Shown: positions 34,717 through 42,900 of the stretch, piece by piece | How positions within the stretch are numbered: position 1 is the stretch's first letter | How the letters are laid out: the number at the start of each line of letters is the position of its first letter | Source: Cellulomonas sp. SG140 | Lineage (GTDB): Bacteria; Actinomycetota; Actinomycetes; Actinomycetales; Cellulomonadaceae | NCBI RefSeq assembly: GCF_025770785.1 | Contig: NZ_JANZLA010000006.1 | Location: 124,001 to 188,000, forward strand | Direction: 5' to 3' | DNA: 64,000 nt | Position numbers and translations under genes: made by a program | The notes under the pieces: model-generated | Told to the model about the DNA's origin: nothing | The model's input: the letters and a program-made list of their open reading frames with translations, nothing else | Databases searched by the model: none

Positions 34717-34959
34717 GTGGCGTACGAGTTCGACCTCGTGGCAACGGGCGGCACTTCACGATTCGCGGACGACGACTTCGATCGCGCCGCCTTCCTGATC
34801 CGTGAGTTCCAGCCCGCCACGCAGGTGGCACTCATCGGCACGCCGCCGTCGCGCATCAGAGTGCGAGCGCTGGGCTCACCCACGGACGTGGCTCCGGGCC
34901 TTAAGGCGCAGATCGAGGAGCTGGCGGGAACCCGTCTGCGCTGCGCGCCCGTGGAATGA
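34717..34959 (+). CDS. hypothetical protein (80 aa)
   Basis: A small soluble protein with no membrane segment or recognised motif. It starts at GTG 34717 (MAYEFDLVATGG) and ends LRCAPVE. Predicted alternation of strands and one helix (GLKAQIEELAG) suggests a compact alpha/beta fold. It sits between the divergent Cys/His-rich gene and the convergent YdeI-like gene in a stretch of lower GC. Coding status is moderate, based on frame length and plausible codon use. Confidence 0.45.
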   Translation: MAYEFDLVATGGTSRFADDDFDRAAFLIREFQPATQVALIGTPPSRIRVRALGSPTDVAPGLKAQIEELAGTRLRCAPVE

Positions 34960-34993
34960 GCAAACGCGCTCACCGATGGGGGCGTCCGGCGTC

Positions 34994-35461
34994 TCAGCCC
35001 TTCAGCGCGTCGATCGTCGAGGCGATGCGGCGTGCGCGCGTCTCCGGCTTCTTGGCGGACGCGACGGCGAGCACGTGCTGGCGCTGCTGCGAGTAGCTCA
35101 GGGCATCGAAGGCCGCCTTGGCAGCAGGGTCGGCCGCGAGGGCTGCCGCGAGGTCGTCCGGCACGTCGACGGTGCGCGGCGCGGCGTCGAGCTCGACGTC
35201 GAGCTCGACCTCGTCGCCCGCGCTCAGGCCCGCGGCGGCGCGGTTCTCGGCGCTGACACCCAGCCAGAAGGCGCCGCCCATCCGGGCGATGCTGGTCCGC
35301 CAGGTGTGGCCGTTCACCGTCGCGACGACCTTGGGTCGGTTGCCTCCGCCGAGCTCGGTCACCGCCTCGTCGGGGATCCGGATGCCCGTCGTCGTGCCGC
35401 CCGTGGCGGTCAGCTCGCTCACCAGGTGCATCGCGCCATCGTCGGTCGGCGTCCCTGACAT
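34994..35461 (-). CDS. YdeI/OmpD-associated family protein (DUF1905-like)
   Basis: A 155-residue protein combining an N-terminal DUF1905-like beta-barrel (TGIRIPDEAVTELGGGNRPK, VVATVNGHTWRTSIARMGG, LSAGDEVELDVELD) with a C-terminal YdeI helical segment (ALSYSQQRQHVLAVASAKKPETR). YdeI relatives have been linked to resistance to cationic peptides and metal stress, but the mechanism is unknown. ATG at 35461; ligB begins divergently 87 bp away. It is cytosolic by sequence. Confidence 0.85.
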   Translation of the reverse strand: MSGTPTDDGAMHLVSELTATGGTTTGIRIPDEAVTELGGGNRPKVVATVNGHTWRTSIARMGGAFWLGVSAENRAAAGLSAGDEVELDVELDAAPRTVDVPDDLAAALAADPAAKAAFDALSYSQQRQHVLAVASAKKPETRARRIASTIDALKG

Positions 35462-35548
35462 GTAAACAGCGTCGGGACGTGCACGCACCGCTGGCGGCAC
35501 GGCGACGACATCGGGCGCATGTCGGTGGCCCGCGGCACCATGACGGCC

Positions 35549-37138
35549 ATGCGCCTGGTGCAGATCGCGGAGACGTCGGCGGCCGTGGCCGCCACCCGGT
35601 CCCGGCTGGCCAAGCGCGAAGCACTCGCGGCGACGTTGCGCGCCGCGGCGGACGACGGGCCGGACGATGTCGCGCTGGCCACCCGCTACCTCGCCGGGCA
35701 GCTGCGGCAGCGGCGCACCGGCCTGGGCTGGCGGTCGCTTGCCGGCCTGCCCGCTCCGGCAGCCGAGCCGAGCCTGACGCTCGTCGAGGTCGATGCGGTG
35801 TTCGAGAGGATGGCGTCGCTCTCCGGTGCCGGCTCCGCGGCAGCCCGGACGGCGGCCGCCGCACGGTTGTTCGGCGCGGCAACGGACACCGAGCAGCGCC
35901 TGCTGCGCGGCCTGGTCACCGGTGAGCTGCGACAGGGAGCCCTGGACGCGCTGGTGCTCGATGCCGTCGCGGCGGCAGCCGCCGTGCCCGAGGCGGCCGT
36001 GCGCCGAGCGGCGATGCTCGCCGGCGACTCGGCACCCGTCGCGGTGGCCGCCCTGGGTGCGCCGGACGGGCCCGGTGCTCTCGCGGCGCTGGAACGGTTC
36101 GGTCTCACAGTGGGCCGCGGGGTGCGGCCGATGCTCGCCCAGTCGGCTCCGGACGTCGCGGCGGCGTTCACGTCGCTGGGCGTCGACGGCGCGACCGACC
36201 GGCCGGCCGTGGTCGACGTGAAGCTCGACGGCATCCGCATCCAGGTGCACCGGGATGGGGACGAGGTGCAGGTGTTCACGCGCAGCCTCGACGAGATCAC
36301 CGACCGGGTGCCGGAGGTGGTCGCGGCCGTCCGCGCCATGCCGGCGCAGTCGCTGGTGCTGGACGGCGAGGCGCTGTCGCTCGACGAGAACGGCCGCCCG
36401 CGGCCGTTCCAGGAGACCTCGTCCCGCACCGCGACCCGGGACGCCGACGTGGCGGCCGGCACGGCCCTGACGCCCTTCTTCTTCGACGTGCTGCACCTCG
36501 ACGGCCACGACCTGCTCGACGCACCGCTGCGTGAACGGCTCGCGGTGCTGGACTCGGTCGCGGCAGGCCACGTGGTGCAGCGCCTGGTCACGTCCGATCC
36601 CGCCGAGGCGCAGCGGCAGTTCGCCGCGTGGGTGGCCGACGGGCAGGAGGGCGTGGTGGTCAAGGCCGTCGACGCCCCCTACGAGGCCGGTCGGCGCGGC
36701 GCCGCGTGGGTCAAGGTGAAGCCGCGGCACACCCTGGACCTCGTCGTGCTGGCGGTCGAGCGGGGCTCCGGTCGGCGAGCCGGCCTGCTGTCGAACATCC
36801 ACCTGGGCGCGCGCGACGGCTCGGGCGGGTTCGTCATGCTCGGCAAGACGTTCAAGGGCATGACGGACGCGATGCTCGCCTGGCAGACCGAGCGGTTCCG
36901 CGAGCTGGCGACCTCCGACGACGGCTGGGTGGTGCACCTGCGGCCGGAACAGGTGGTGGAGGTGGCGTTCGACGGGCTGCAGCGCTCGTCGCGCTACCCG
37001 GGCGGCGTGGCGCTGCGGTTCGCCAGGGTGCTGCGCTACCGGGACGACAAGCCGGCAGATGAGGCGGACACCATCGAGACGGTGCTGGCCCTCGCCGGGC
37101 CGGTGCGGCAGGTCACCGAGGACGAATCCTCGTCCTGA
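35549..37138 (+). CDS. ligB: ATP-dependent DNA ligase (LigB type)
   Basis: A monomeric ATP-dependent DNA ligase of 529 residues with the N-terminal DNA-binding domain (about 1-200), adenylation domain (about 200-400) and OB-fold (about 410-510). The AMP-accepting Lys is about K225 in VVDVKLDGIRIQVH; other nucleotidyltransferase motifs are FTRSLDEITDR, LDGEALSLDE, FFFDVLHLDG, EGVVVKA and WVKVKP. It closely resembles mycobacterial LigB, and the conserved N-terminus (MRLVQIAETSAAVAATRSR) selects ATG 35549 over upstream 35519. Replicative joining is normally by NAD-dependent LigA elsewhere, so this is likely accessory repair. No Ku or primase gene is near. Confidence 0.95.
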   Translation: MRLVQIAETSAAVAATRSRLAKREALAATLRAAADDGPDDVALATRYLAGQLRQRRTGLGWRSLAGLPAPAAEPSLTLVEVDAVFERMASLSGAGSAAARTAAAARLFGAATDTEQRLLRGLVTGELRQGALDALVLDAVAAAAAVPEAAVRRAAMLAGDSAPVAVAALGAPDGPGALAALERFGLTVGRGVRPMLAQSAPDVAAAFTSLGVDGATDRPAVVDVKLDGIRIQVHRDGDEVQVFTRSLDEITDRVPEVVAAVRAMPAQSLVLDGEALSLDENGRPRPFQETSSRTATRDADVAAGTALTPFFFDVLHLDGHDLLDAPLRERLAVLDSVAAGHVVQRLVTSDPAEAQRQFAAWVADGQEGVVVKAVDAPYEAGRRGAAWVKVKPRHTLDLVVLAVERGSGRRAGLLSNIHLGARDGSGGFVMLGKTFKGMTDAMLAWQTERFRELATSDDGWVVHLRPEQVVEVAFDGLQRSSRYPGGVALRFARVLRYRDDKPADEADTIETVLALAGPVRQVTEDESSS

Positions 37139-37143
37139 GACGA

Positions 37144-37183
37144 CGACGGCGCGGCACCCCGCCAAGCAGGGGCCGCGCCGTCG
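37144..37183. terminator. bidirectional terminator between ligB and the FKBP gene
   Basis: CGACGGCGCGG at 37144-37154 pairs with CCGCGCCGTCG at 37173-37183, and CCCC at 37157-37160 with GGGG at 37169-37172. It lies between convergent stops. Confidence 0.85.
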
Positions 37184-37192
37184 ACGAGCGGG

Positions 37193-37597
37193 TCAGTGGG
37201 TGCCGAGGATGTCCACGACGAACACGAGGGTGTCGCCGCCGCGGATGCCGGCCTGCGGCACGCCGCGGTCGCCGTACCCGAGGTGCGACGGGATCGACAG
37301 CAGCACACGGGAGCCGACCTGCTGGCCGACGAGTCCCTCGTCCCAGCCCGCGATGACGGCGCCGACGCCGATCGGGAAGCTGATCGACTCGCCACGGTCG
37401 TACGAGTTGTCGAACACCCGGCCGCCCCAGCTCTGACCGAGGTAGTTCACCTCGATGTCCTGACCCGCCTCGACCAGGTCGCCGTCGCCACGGCTGAGCA
37501 CCTGCACCTCGAGCTCGGCGGGCGCCGCCGAGTCCGGGAAGGTCAGCGTGGGCTTGTCTCCGAACGAGCCCGAGGCCTCGGGCAGCACTGCGGCCAT
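37193..37597 (-). CDS. FKBP-type peptidyl-prolyl isomerase
   Basis: A 134-residue cytosolic FKBP that isomerises X-Pro bonds. The conserved pocket is visible in VNYLGQSWGGRVFDNSYDRG, ISFPIGVGAVIAGWDEGL (the tryptophan floor), VGSRVLLSIPSHLGYGD and GGDTLVFVVDILG. No signal peptide, single domain, normal length. ATG at 37597 with AGGAGA just upstream. It converges on ligB over a strong hairpin. Confidence 0.95.
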   Translation of the reverse strand: MAAVLPEASGSFGDKPTLTFPDSAAPAELEVQVLSRGDGDLVEAGQDIEVNYLGQSWGGRVFDNSYDRGESISFPIGVGAVIAGWDEGLVGQQVGSRVLLSIPSHLGYGDRGVPQAGIRGGDTLVFVVDILGTH

Positions 37598-37715
37598 GGG
37601 GATGTCTCCTCACCGGTTCGTGGTCCGGCCACGTGCGCGGCCGGTGGCCCCGACCGCGCGGCCGGGTGCCCGGACATCCTGCCCTGCCCGAGCCGCACAA
37701 CGCTCATCCGACCTC

Positions 37716-37744
37716 TTGCCAGACTTGGCTAATGGCATTAGCTT
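37716..37744 (+). promoter_or_regulatory. promoter with overlapping TetR-like operator
   Basis: TTGCCA at 37716-37721 and TAGCTT at 37739-37744 are spaced by 17 bp, giving a -35/-10 pair. GCTAATG at 37728-37734 and CATTAGC at 37736-37742 form a perfect dyad around one G, lying in the spacer and -10. Transcription would start near 37751, at the ATG at 37752, so the mRNA is probably leaderless. The TetR gene two genes on is the likely regulator. Confidence 0.6.
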
Positions 37745-37751
37745 TCTGGTC

Positions 37752-38642
37752 ATGACGAACCACACCGAGCTCCTCGACCGGCCTGAGGGCCGGATCGCGT
37801 ACACCGTCGAGGGTCCGGCCGACGGCCCCCTCGTCGTCCTGGTCCCCGGCATGGGTGACCTTCGCGGCACCTGGCGAGACCTCGTCACCCCGCTCGTCGC
37901 CGCGGGCTACCGCACGGCCGTCACCGACCTGCGTGGCCACGGCGACTCGGACACCACGTTCCGCCTGCACGGTGACCTCGCCACCGGCTCGGACGTCATC
38001 GCGCTGGTCGAGCACCTCGGTGGTCCCGCGGTGCTGATCGGCAGCTCCATGGGCGCCGCCTCGGTCGCCTGGGTGGCCGCCGAGCGCCCCGACCTCGTCG
38101 CCGGCCTGGTCCTCTCCGGCCCGCTCCTGCGCAACCCCCCGACGAGCCCGCTCCTCGAGCACGTGATGCACGCCGCCTACCGCGCGATGTTCGTCCGGCC
38201 GTGGGGCGCCGCCCTGTGGGCGAGCTACTACCGGTCCCCGCTGAGCCGAGGCCGCCGTGCACCGTGGTTCGACGAGCACCTCGCCGCGATCCGCACCGCG
38301 ATGAGCGACCCGGCGCACCTGCGCCAGTTCCGCCGGCTGACCCTCCAGCTCACCCACGCCCCGGTCGAGGCCCGTCTCGGCGACGTCCACGCCCCCGTGC
38401 TCGCCTTCATCGGCCGCCGCGACCCCGACCTGCGCGACCCGGCTGCCGAGGCGGTGTGGATCGAGCAGACGCTCGACGCCCGCACGGTCTTCCTGGACGA
38501 CGCGGCGCACTACCCGCACCACCAGGCCGCGGACGACGTCGCGCCCGCCACCCTGGGCTGGCTCGCCGAGCGGCCGCGCGACGCGTCAGGTCGCCTGGTC
38601 GTCCCCACGCGCGGAGCGCACACCGACCCGGCGGACCGCTGA
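37752..38642 (+). CDS. alpha/beta fold hydrolase
   Basis: A 296-residue cytosolic hydrolase of the esterase/haloperoxidase-like group. Oxyanion and nucleophile regions are VVLVPGMGDLRGTW, DLRGHGDSD and LIGSSMGAASVAW (nucleophile Ser in GSSMG); the acid and base are likely the Asp in FIGRRDPDL and His in DDAAHYPHHQ. ATG at 37752 has no ribosome binding site and probably begins a leaderless mRNA. The TetR gene follows 1 bp after its stop, so enzyme and regulator are one operon under a dyad-controlled promoter. Substrate unknown. Confidence 0.9.
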   Translation: MTNHTELLDRPEGRIAYTVEGPADGPLVVLVPGMGDLRGTWRDLVTPLVAAGYRTAVTDLRGHGDSDTTFRLHGDLATGSDVIALVEHLGGPAVLIGSSMGAASVAWVAAERPDLVAGLVLSGPLLRNPPTSPLLEHVMHAAYRAMFVRPWGAALWASYYRSPLSRGRRAPWFDEHLAAIRTAMSDPAHLRQFRRLTLQLTHAPVEARLGDVHAPVLAFIGRRDPDLRDPAAEAVWIEQTLDARTVFLDDAAHYPHHQAADDVAPATLGWLAERPRDASGRLVVPTRGAHTDPADR

Positions 38643-38643
38643 C

Positions 38644-39240
38644 GTGCCGCGCGCCGGCCTCGACCCGGAGGCCGTCGTCCGGCTCGCCCTCGCGGTGGTC
38701 GACGACGGCGGCCCGACGGGCTACGCCGACCTGACGCTCGCTGCCGTGGCGGCACGTGCGGGGGTCGCGGTGCCGAGCCTGTACAAGCACGTCGCCGGTC
38801 TGCCTGCGCTGCGCCGAGCGGTCGCCCAGCGTTGCATCGAGCAGCTCGCCGACGCCCTCGACGAGGCCGCGAGAGGTCGTCACGGCGCCGACGCGCTGGT
38901 CGCGCTGGCGTGGACGATGCGACGGTTCGCCCACGACCACCCCGGCCGCTACGCCGCGACGCAGACCGAGCTGCTGGGTGTGCCCGAGGAGGCGACCCAG
39001 CTGCAGGCCGCAGCGGCCCGCAGCGTGGCCGTCGTCGCCCGGGCCGTCGGCGAGCTCGGCGTGCCGGCGGACCGGCACGTGGACGCCGTCCGCGCGGTCC
39101 GGTCCGCCGTTCACGGGTTCGTCGTCCTCGAGGCGGCCGGGGGCTTCGGCATGCCCGACGACCTCGAGGTCAGCTTCGACTACCTGGTGACGGGGCTGGT
39201 CGGGGCGCTGGCCAGGACGTCGGCGAGCCAGCGCAGCTGA
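38644..39240 (+). CDS. TetR family regulator (WHG C-terminal domain)
   Basis: A 198-residue TetR/AcrR repressor. The HTH is within residues 20-60 (LTLAAVAARAGVAVPSLYKHV), with GVAVPSLYKHVAG as recognition helix. The C-terminus contains AVRSAVHGFVVLEAAGGFG, the WHG-domain motif of a TetR subgroup. GTG at 38644 is 1 bp past the hydrolase stop; the two are cotranscribed, and the likely operator is the dyad at 37728-37742. The last 61 bp overlap the convergent CE7 esterase gene. Confidence 0.92.
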   Translation: MPRAGLDPEAVVRLALAVVDDGGPTGYADLTLAAVAARAGVAVPSLYKHVAGLPALRRAVAQRCIEQLADALDEAARGRHGADALVALAWTMRRFAHDHPGRYAATQTELLGVPEEATQLQAAAARSVAVVARAVGELGVPADRHVDAVRAVRSAVHGFVVLEAAGGFGMPDDLEVSFDYLVTGLVGALARTSASQRS

Positions 39241-40196
39241 CGGTCGAGCTGGTACCCCAGCCCGCCCTCGTGCTGGTTGAACTCGTACACCTCGATGTCC
39301 CGGTCGGGCCGGGCGCCGACGGCCAGCGTCCCGTAGTGGTTGTACGCCGCGAAGACGGTGGACGGTGGGCACGTCTGGTCGCGCAGCGCGACGGAGAACA
39401 GCGCCGGTGCGGACGCCCGCCGCCCGAGGTGCACGCCGTCGACGTAGGAGAGCGTGCGCAGCACCTGGTCCACCTGGTCGCGGTGCACGGCGAGGTACTG
39501 CACCACCTCCCCGTACGGGAAGTTGTCGGTGATGGCCATCGCCCGCGGGAAGTGGCAGAGGAACGGCACGTCGGGCATCGCCGCCACCAGGTCGTCCGCG
39601 AGCCCGGACACCGCGAGCGCCAGCCCGCCGCCCTGGCTGCCGCCGGTGACGGCCACCCGGGCCGGGTCGACGCCGGGCAGCGCGCGGACCGCGTCGACCG
39701 CACGCACGGCGTCGGTGATCAGCCGCCGGTAGTAGTACGTCGCCGGGTCCAGGACGCCACGGGTCATCACGCCGTTCGCGGCCGGGCCGCTGCCCTCCGG
39801 GTCGGGCGTGTGACCACCTGTCCCCCAGGTCGAGCCCTGCCCGCGGGTGTCCATCAGCAGGTGCACGTAGCCGGCGGCCGCCCAGGCCAGGTGCTCGTGC
39901 GGGAAGCCGCGGCCGCCGCCGTAGCCGATGTACTCGACGACCGCCGGCAGCGGCTCGGTCACCCCCGCGGGCCGGGTCAGCCACGCGCGGATCGGGTCCC
40001 CGCCGAAGCCGGCGAACGTCAGGTCGAACGCCTCGACCAGCCGCAGCCCCGTGTCGACCGGCTCGACGGTGAGCGCCAGGTCGTGCCCCCGCGCCTCGGC
40101 CAGCGTCCGCGACCAGAAGTCGTCCAGGTCGGCGGGCTCGTCCAGCTCGGGCAGGTACGCCCGCAGCTCCGGCAGGGACAGGTCGAAGATCGCCAC
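39180..40196 (-). CDS. CE7 acetyl ester hydrolase (acetylxylan esterase/cephalosporin deacetylase)
   Basis: A 338-residue cytosolic esterase of the CE7 family, which removes acetyl groups from xylo-oligosaccharides and cephalosporin C. Family signatures are DTRGQGSTWG (RGQ), VTGGSQGGGLAL (nucleophile, GxSxG), ALRDQTCPP (acid, in the HCPP-like loop) and YEFNQHEGG (catalytic His in HE). The domain is complete and of normal length (about 320). The start is GTG at 40196. It overlaps the TetR gene by 61 bp tail to tail. In a plant-polymer-degrading actinobacterium it probably handles imported acetylated oligosaccharides. Confidence 0.93.
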   Translation of the reverse strand: MAIFDLSLPELRAYLPELDEPADLDDFWSRTLAEARGHDLALTVEPVDTGLRLVEAFDLTFAGFGGDPIRAWLTRPAGVTEPLPAVVEYIGYGGGRGFPHEHLAWAAAGYVHLLMDTRGQGSTWGTGGHTPDPEGSGPAANGVMTRGVLDPATYYYRRLITDAVRAVDAVRALPGVDPARVAVTGGSQGGGLALAVSGLADDLVAAMPDVPFLCHFPRAMAITDNFPYGEVVQYLAVHRDQVDQVLRTLSYVDGVHLGRRASAPALFSVALRDQTCPPSTVFAAYNHYGTLAVGARPDRDIEVYEFNQHEGGLGYQLDRQLRWLADVLASAPTSPVTR

Positions 40197-40277
40197 GTTG
40201 CTCCTCGTCTCGCACGCGCCGCACCGGCGCGCCGGGGACGAGGCTAGAGCACCGCGCGAGGGTGCCGGCGCCCCGGC

Positions 40278-41684
40278 TCAGCGGGCCAGGAACCCCAGCA
40301 GGTCGTGCCGGGTGAGCACGCCGACCGGCTGCCCGTCCTGCACCACCATCAGCGCGTCGGCGCCCTGCAGCGCCGCCCGCGCGGCGTCCACCGGCTCGCC
40401 GGAGCCGATCAGCGGCAGTGCCGGGGACATGTGCCGGTCCACCCGGTCCGCGAGCGCCGCCGAGCCGCCGAACACCGCGTCGAGCAGGCTGCGCTCGCTG
40501 ACCGACCCGGCCACCTCGCCGATCTTCACCGGCGGCTCGGCGCCGACCACCGGCATCTGCGACACACCGAACTCGCGCATGATCTCGATCGCGTCCCGCA
40601 CCGTCTCGGTCGGATGGGTGTGCACCAGGTCCGGCATCCCACCCGTCTTGGTCCGCAGCACGTCGGCCACCGTCGCACCCTCCCCCGCCGCGAGGAAGCC
40701 GTACGAGCGCATCCACGAGTCGTTGAAGATCTTCGACAGGTAGCCGCGCCCGCCGTCGGGCAGCAGGACGACGACCACCGCTCGCGCCGCCGCCACCGGG
40801 TCCTCGTCCTGCAGCCGGCGCGCCAGCCGCAGGGCCGCCTCGACCGCCATCCCGGACGAGCCACCGACCAGCAGCGCCTCCTCGCGCGCGAGCCGCCGCG
40901 TCATCGCGAACGAGTCGGCATCGGACACCGGGATGATCTCGTCCGGCACCGACGGGTCGTACGCGCGGGGCCAGAAGTCCTCCCCCACGCCCTCGACCAG
41001 GTACGGCCGCCCGTCACCGCCGGAGTACACCGACCCGGCGGGGTCCGCGCCGACAACACGGACCCGTCCCCCGCGCTCCGCCGGCCGGTCCGCCGACACG
41101 TCGTGCAGGTAGCGGCCCGTGCCGGTGATGGTGCCACCGGTCCCCACGCCGGCGACGAGGTGGGTGATCGTCCCCTCGGTGCCCTCCCAGATCTCCGGCC
41201 CGGTGCTCGCGTAGTGGCTCGCCGGGCCGTTCGGGTTGGAGTACTGGTCCGGCTTCCACGCGCCCTCGATCTCGCGGACCAGGCGGTCCGAGACCGAGTA
41301 GTACGACTCCGGGTGGTCCGGCGGCACCGCGGTGGGGGTGACGACGACCTCGGCTCCGTACGCGCGCAGCACGTCGCGCTTGTCCTGGCTCACCTTGTCC
41401 GGGCAGACGAACACGCAGCGGTACCCCTTGCGCTGCGCGACCAGCGCGAGCCCGACGCCGGTGTTCCCGCTGGTCGGCTCGACGATGGTGCCGCCGGGGC
41501 GCAGCGCGCCGGACTGCTCGGCCGCCTCGATCATCCGCACGGCGATCCGGTCCTTCACCGACCCGCCCGGGTTGAGGTACTCGACCTTCGCCAGGACGGT
41601 GGCCGACAGCCCCTCCGTCACGGCGTTCAGCCGGACCAGCGGCGTGTGCCCCACCAGCTCGGAGATGTGCTGCGCGTACGTCAC
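40278..41684 (-). CDS. cbs: cystathionine beta-synthase
   Basis: A PLP enzyme of 468 residues that condenses serine and homocysteine into cystathionine, or makes H2S. The catalytic domain (about 1-330) has the PLP Lys in NPGGSVKDRIA, PTSGNTGVGLAL and phosphate-binding GVGTGGTITGTGRY. Two CBS domains (about 340-468: DLVHTHPTETVRDAIEIM and LPLIGSGEPVDAARAALQ) form the C-terminal regulatory module, as in mycobacterial and eukaryotic CBS. No heme-binding N-terminus. GTG at 41684. With metB at 32.3 kb it completes transsulfuration; a free-standing cysteine synthase activity cannot be ruled out. Confidence 0.94.
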   Translation of the reverse strand: MTYAQHISELVGHTPLVRLNAVTEGLSATVLAKVEYLNPGGSVKDRIAVRMIEAAEQSGALRPGGTIVEPTSGNTGVGLALVAQRKGYRCVFVCPDKVSQDKRDVLRAYGAEVVVTPTAVPPDHPESYYSVSDRLVREIEGAWKPDQYSNPNGPASHYASTGPEIWEGTEGTITHLVAGVGTGGTITGTGRYLHDVSADRPAERGGRVRVVGADPAGSVYSGGDGRPYLVEGVGEDFWPRAYDPSVPDEIIPVSDADSFAMTRRLAREEALLVGGSSGMAVEAALRLARRLQDEDPVAAARAVVVVLLPDGGRGYLSKIFNDSWMRSYGFLAAGEGATVADVLRTKTGGMPDLVHTHPTETVRDAIEIMREFGVSQMPVVGAEPPVKIGEVAGSVSERSLLDAVFGGSAALADRVDRHMSPALPLIGSGEPVDAARAALQGADALMVVQDGQPVGVLTRHDLLGFLAR

Positions 41685-41764
41685 CGGCCCACCTTCTCAT
41701 CGCTGCCCTGCTCGCCGACGGCCACACCGGCCGGACGGCGGCCCTGGGCGTCGACCCGGTATCT

Positions 41765-41781
41765 GGTCGGTCAAACCGACC
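41765..41781. promoter_or_regulatory. palindrome between cbs and ABC exporter
   Basis: GGTCGGT at 41765-41771 and ACCGACC at 41775-41781 flank CAA. It sits between the divergent cbs start (41684) and the ABC ATPase start (41905). It could be an operator for either. No TetR or GntR gene adjoins. Confidence 0.5.
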
Positions 41782-41904
41782 CCATGGCGAGCCCCCGTCA
41801 CCTACGGTCGTCTGGGGTCGTCGAGCGGTCGGCGTGGTCCGCAGGTCTCCGGCCCCCACCTCACAGGACGAGACGGACGGTCGGACGATGCGGGCGGGAC
41901 GGCG

Positions 41905-42900
41905 ATGATCGAGGCACACGGCCTGACGAAGCGGTACGGGCACACCACCGCGGTGGACGGGGCCAGCTTCACGGTGCAGCCCGGACGGGTCACGGGCTTC
42001 CTCGGCCCCAACGGGGCGGGCAAGTCCACCACGATGCGGATGATCGTCGGCCTCGACCGGCCGACCGCCGGCGACGTGACCGTCAACGGCAAGCGCTACG
42101 CCGCGCACCGGTCGCCGCTGACCGAGGTCGGTGCTCTGCTCGAGGCCCGTGCCGTCCACCCGGGACGCACGGCGCGCGCACACCTGCAGGCCATGGCCGC
42201 CACCCACGGCATCGGCGACCGTCGTGTGGACGAGGTCATCGAGCTGACCGGCCTGGGTGCGGTCGCCGGCAAGCGGGTCGGCGGCTTCTCCCTCGGCATG
42301 AACCAGCGGCTCGGCGTCGCCGTGGCGCTGCTCGGCGACCCGCACACGCTGATCCTCGACGAGCCGGTGAACGGCCTGGACCCCGAGGGCGTCATCTGGG
42401 TCCGCACGCTGGTGAAGTACCTGGCGGCGCAGGGCCGGACGGTGTTCCTCTCCTCGCACCTGATGAGCGAGATGGCCGTCACCGCGGACCACATCATCGT
42501 CATCGGCCGGGGCCGGATCATCGCGGACGCCCCCGTCGAGCAGGTGGTCGCGGGCGCGACGCACTCGACCGTCCGCGTGCGCAGCCCGCGCGCCACCGAG
42601 CTGGCCGACGTGCTGCGGCGGTCGGGCGCCACCGTCGACAGCGCGGAGCCCGGGGTGCTGCAGGTGGTCGGCACCGGACCGGAGGCCGTCGGCGAGGCGG
42701 CCGCGGCGCACGGCATCGTGCTCCACGAGCTCACCACGGTCAGCGGCTCGCTCGAGGAGGCCTACCTGGCCCTGACCGCCGAGGAGGTCGAGTACCACTC
42801 CGGCGTCGGCGGCCCGGCGACCCCCACCGGCACGCCGCCGACGGTGCCGACCACCGCCCCGAGCCACGCGCCGATCGACGCGCAGGAGGACGTGCGATGA
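41905..42900 (+). CDS. ABC exporter ATP-binding protein (DrrA-like)
   Basis: The ATPase of a two-gene exporter, 331 residues. Walker A is GPNGAGKSTTM, signature FSLGMNQRLGVA, Walker B LILDEPVNGLDPEG, H-loop VFLSSHLMSEM. The SLGM signature and DPEG after Walker B are typical of the drug and antibiotic DrrA/NatA subfamily. A C-terminal DrrA-type domain (about 225-300) is followed by a Pro/Thr-rich tail (TPTGTPPTVPTTAPSH). ATG at 41905 fits the family's start. It overlaps the permease gene by ATGA. Confidence 0.94.
   Translation: MIEAHGLTKRYGHTTAVDGASFTVQPGRVTGFLGPNGAGKSTTMRMIVGLDRPTAGDVTVNGKRYAAHRSPLTEVGALLEARAVHPGRTARAHLQAMAATHGIGDRRVDEVIELTGLGAVAGKRVGGFSLGMNQRLGVAVALLGDPHTLILDEPVNGLDPEGVIWVRTLVKYLAAQGRTVFLSSHLMSEMAVTADHIIVIGRGRIIADAPVEQVVAGATHSTVRVRSPRATELADVLRRSGATVDSAEPGVLQVVGTGPEAVGEAAAAHGIVLHELTTVSGSLEEAYLALTAEEVEYHSGVGGPATPTGTPPTVPTTAPSHAPIDAQEDVR

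Noticed and set aside
35549..37138. Non-homologous end-joining ligase (LigD system)
   Set aside because: There is no Ku gene, polymerase or phosphoesterase domain nearby. The protein aligns with LigB along its length.
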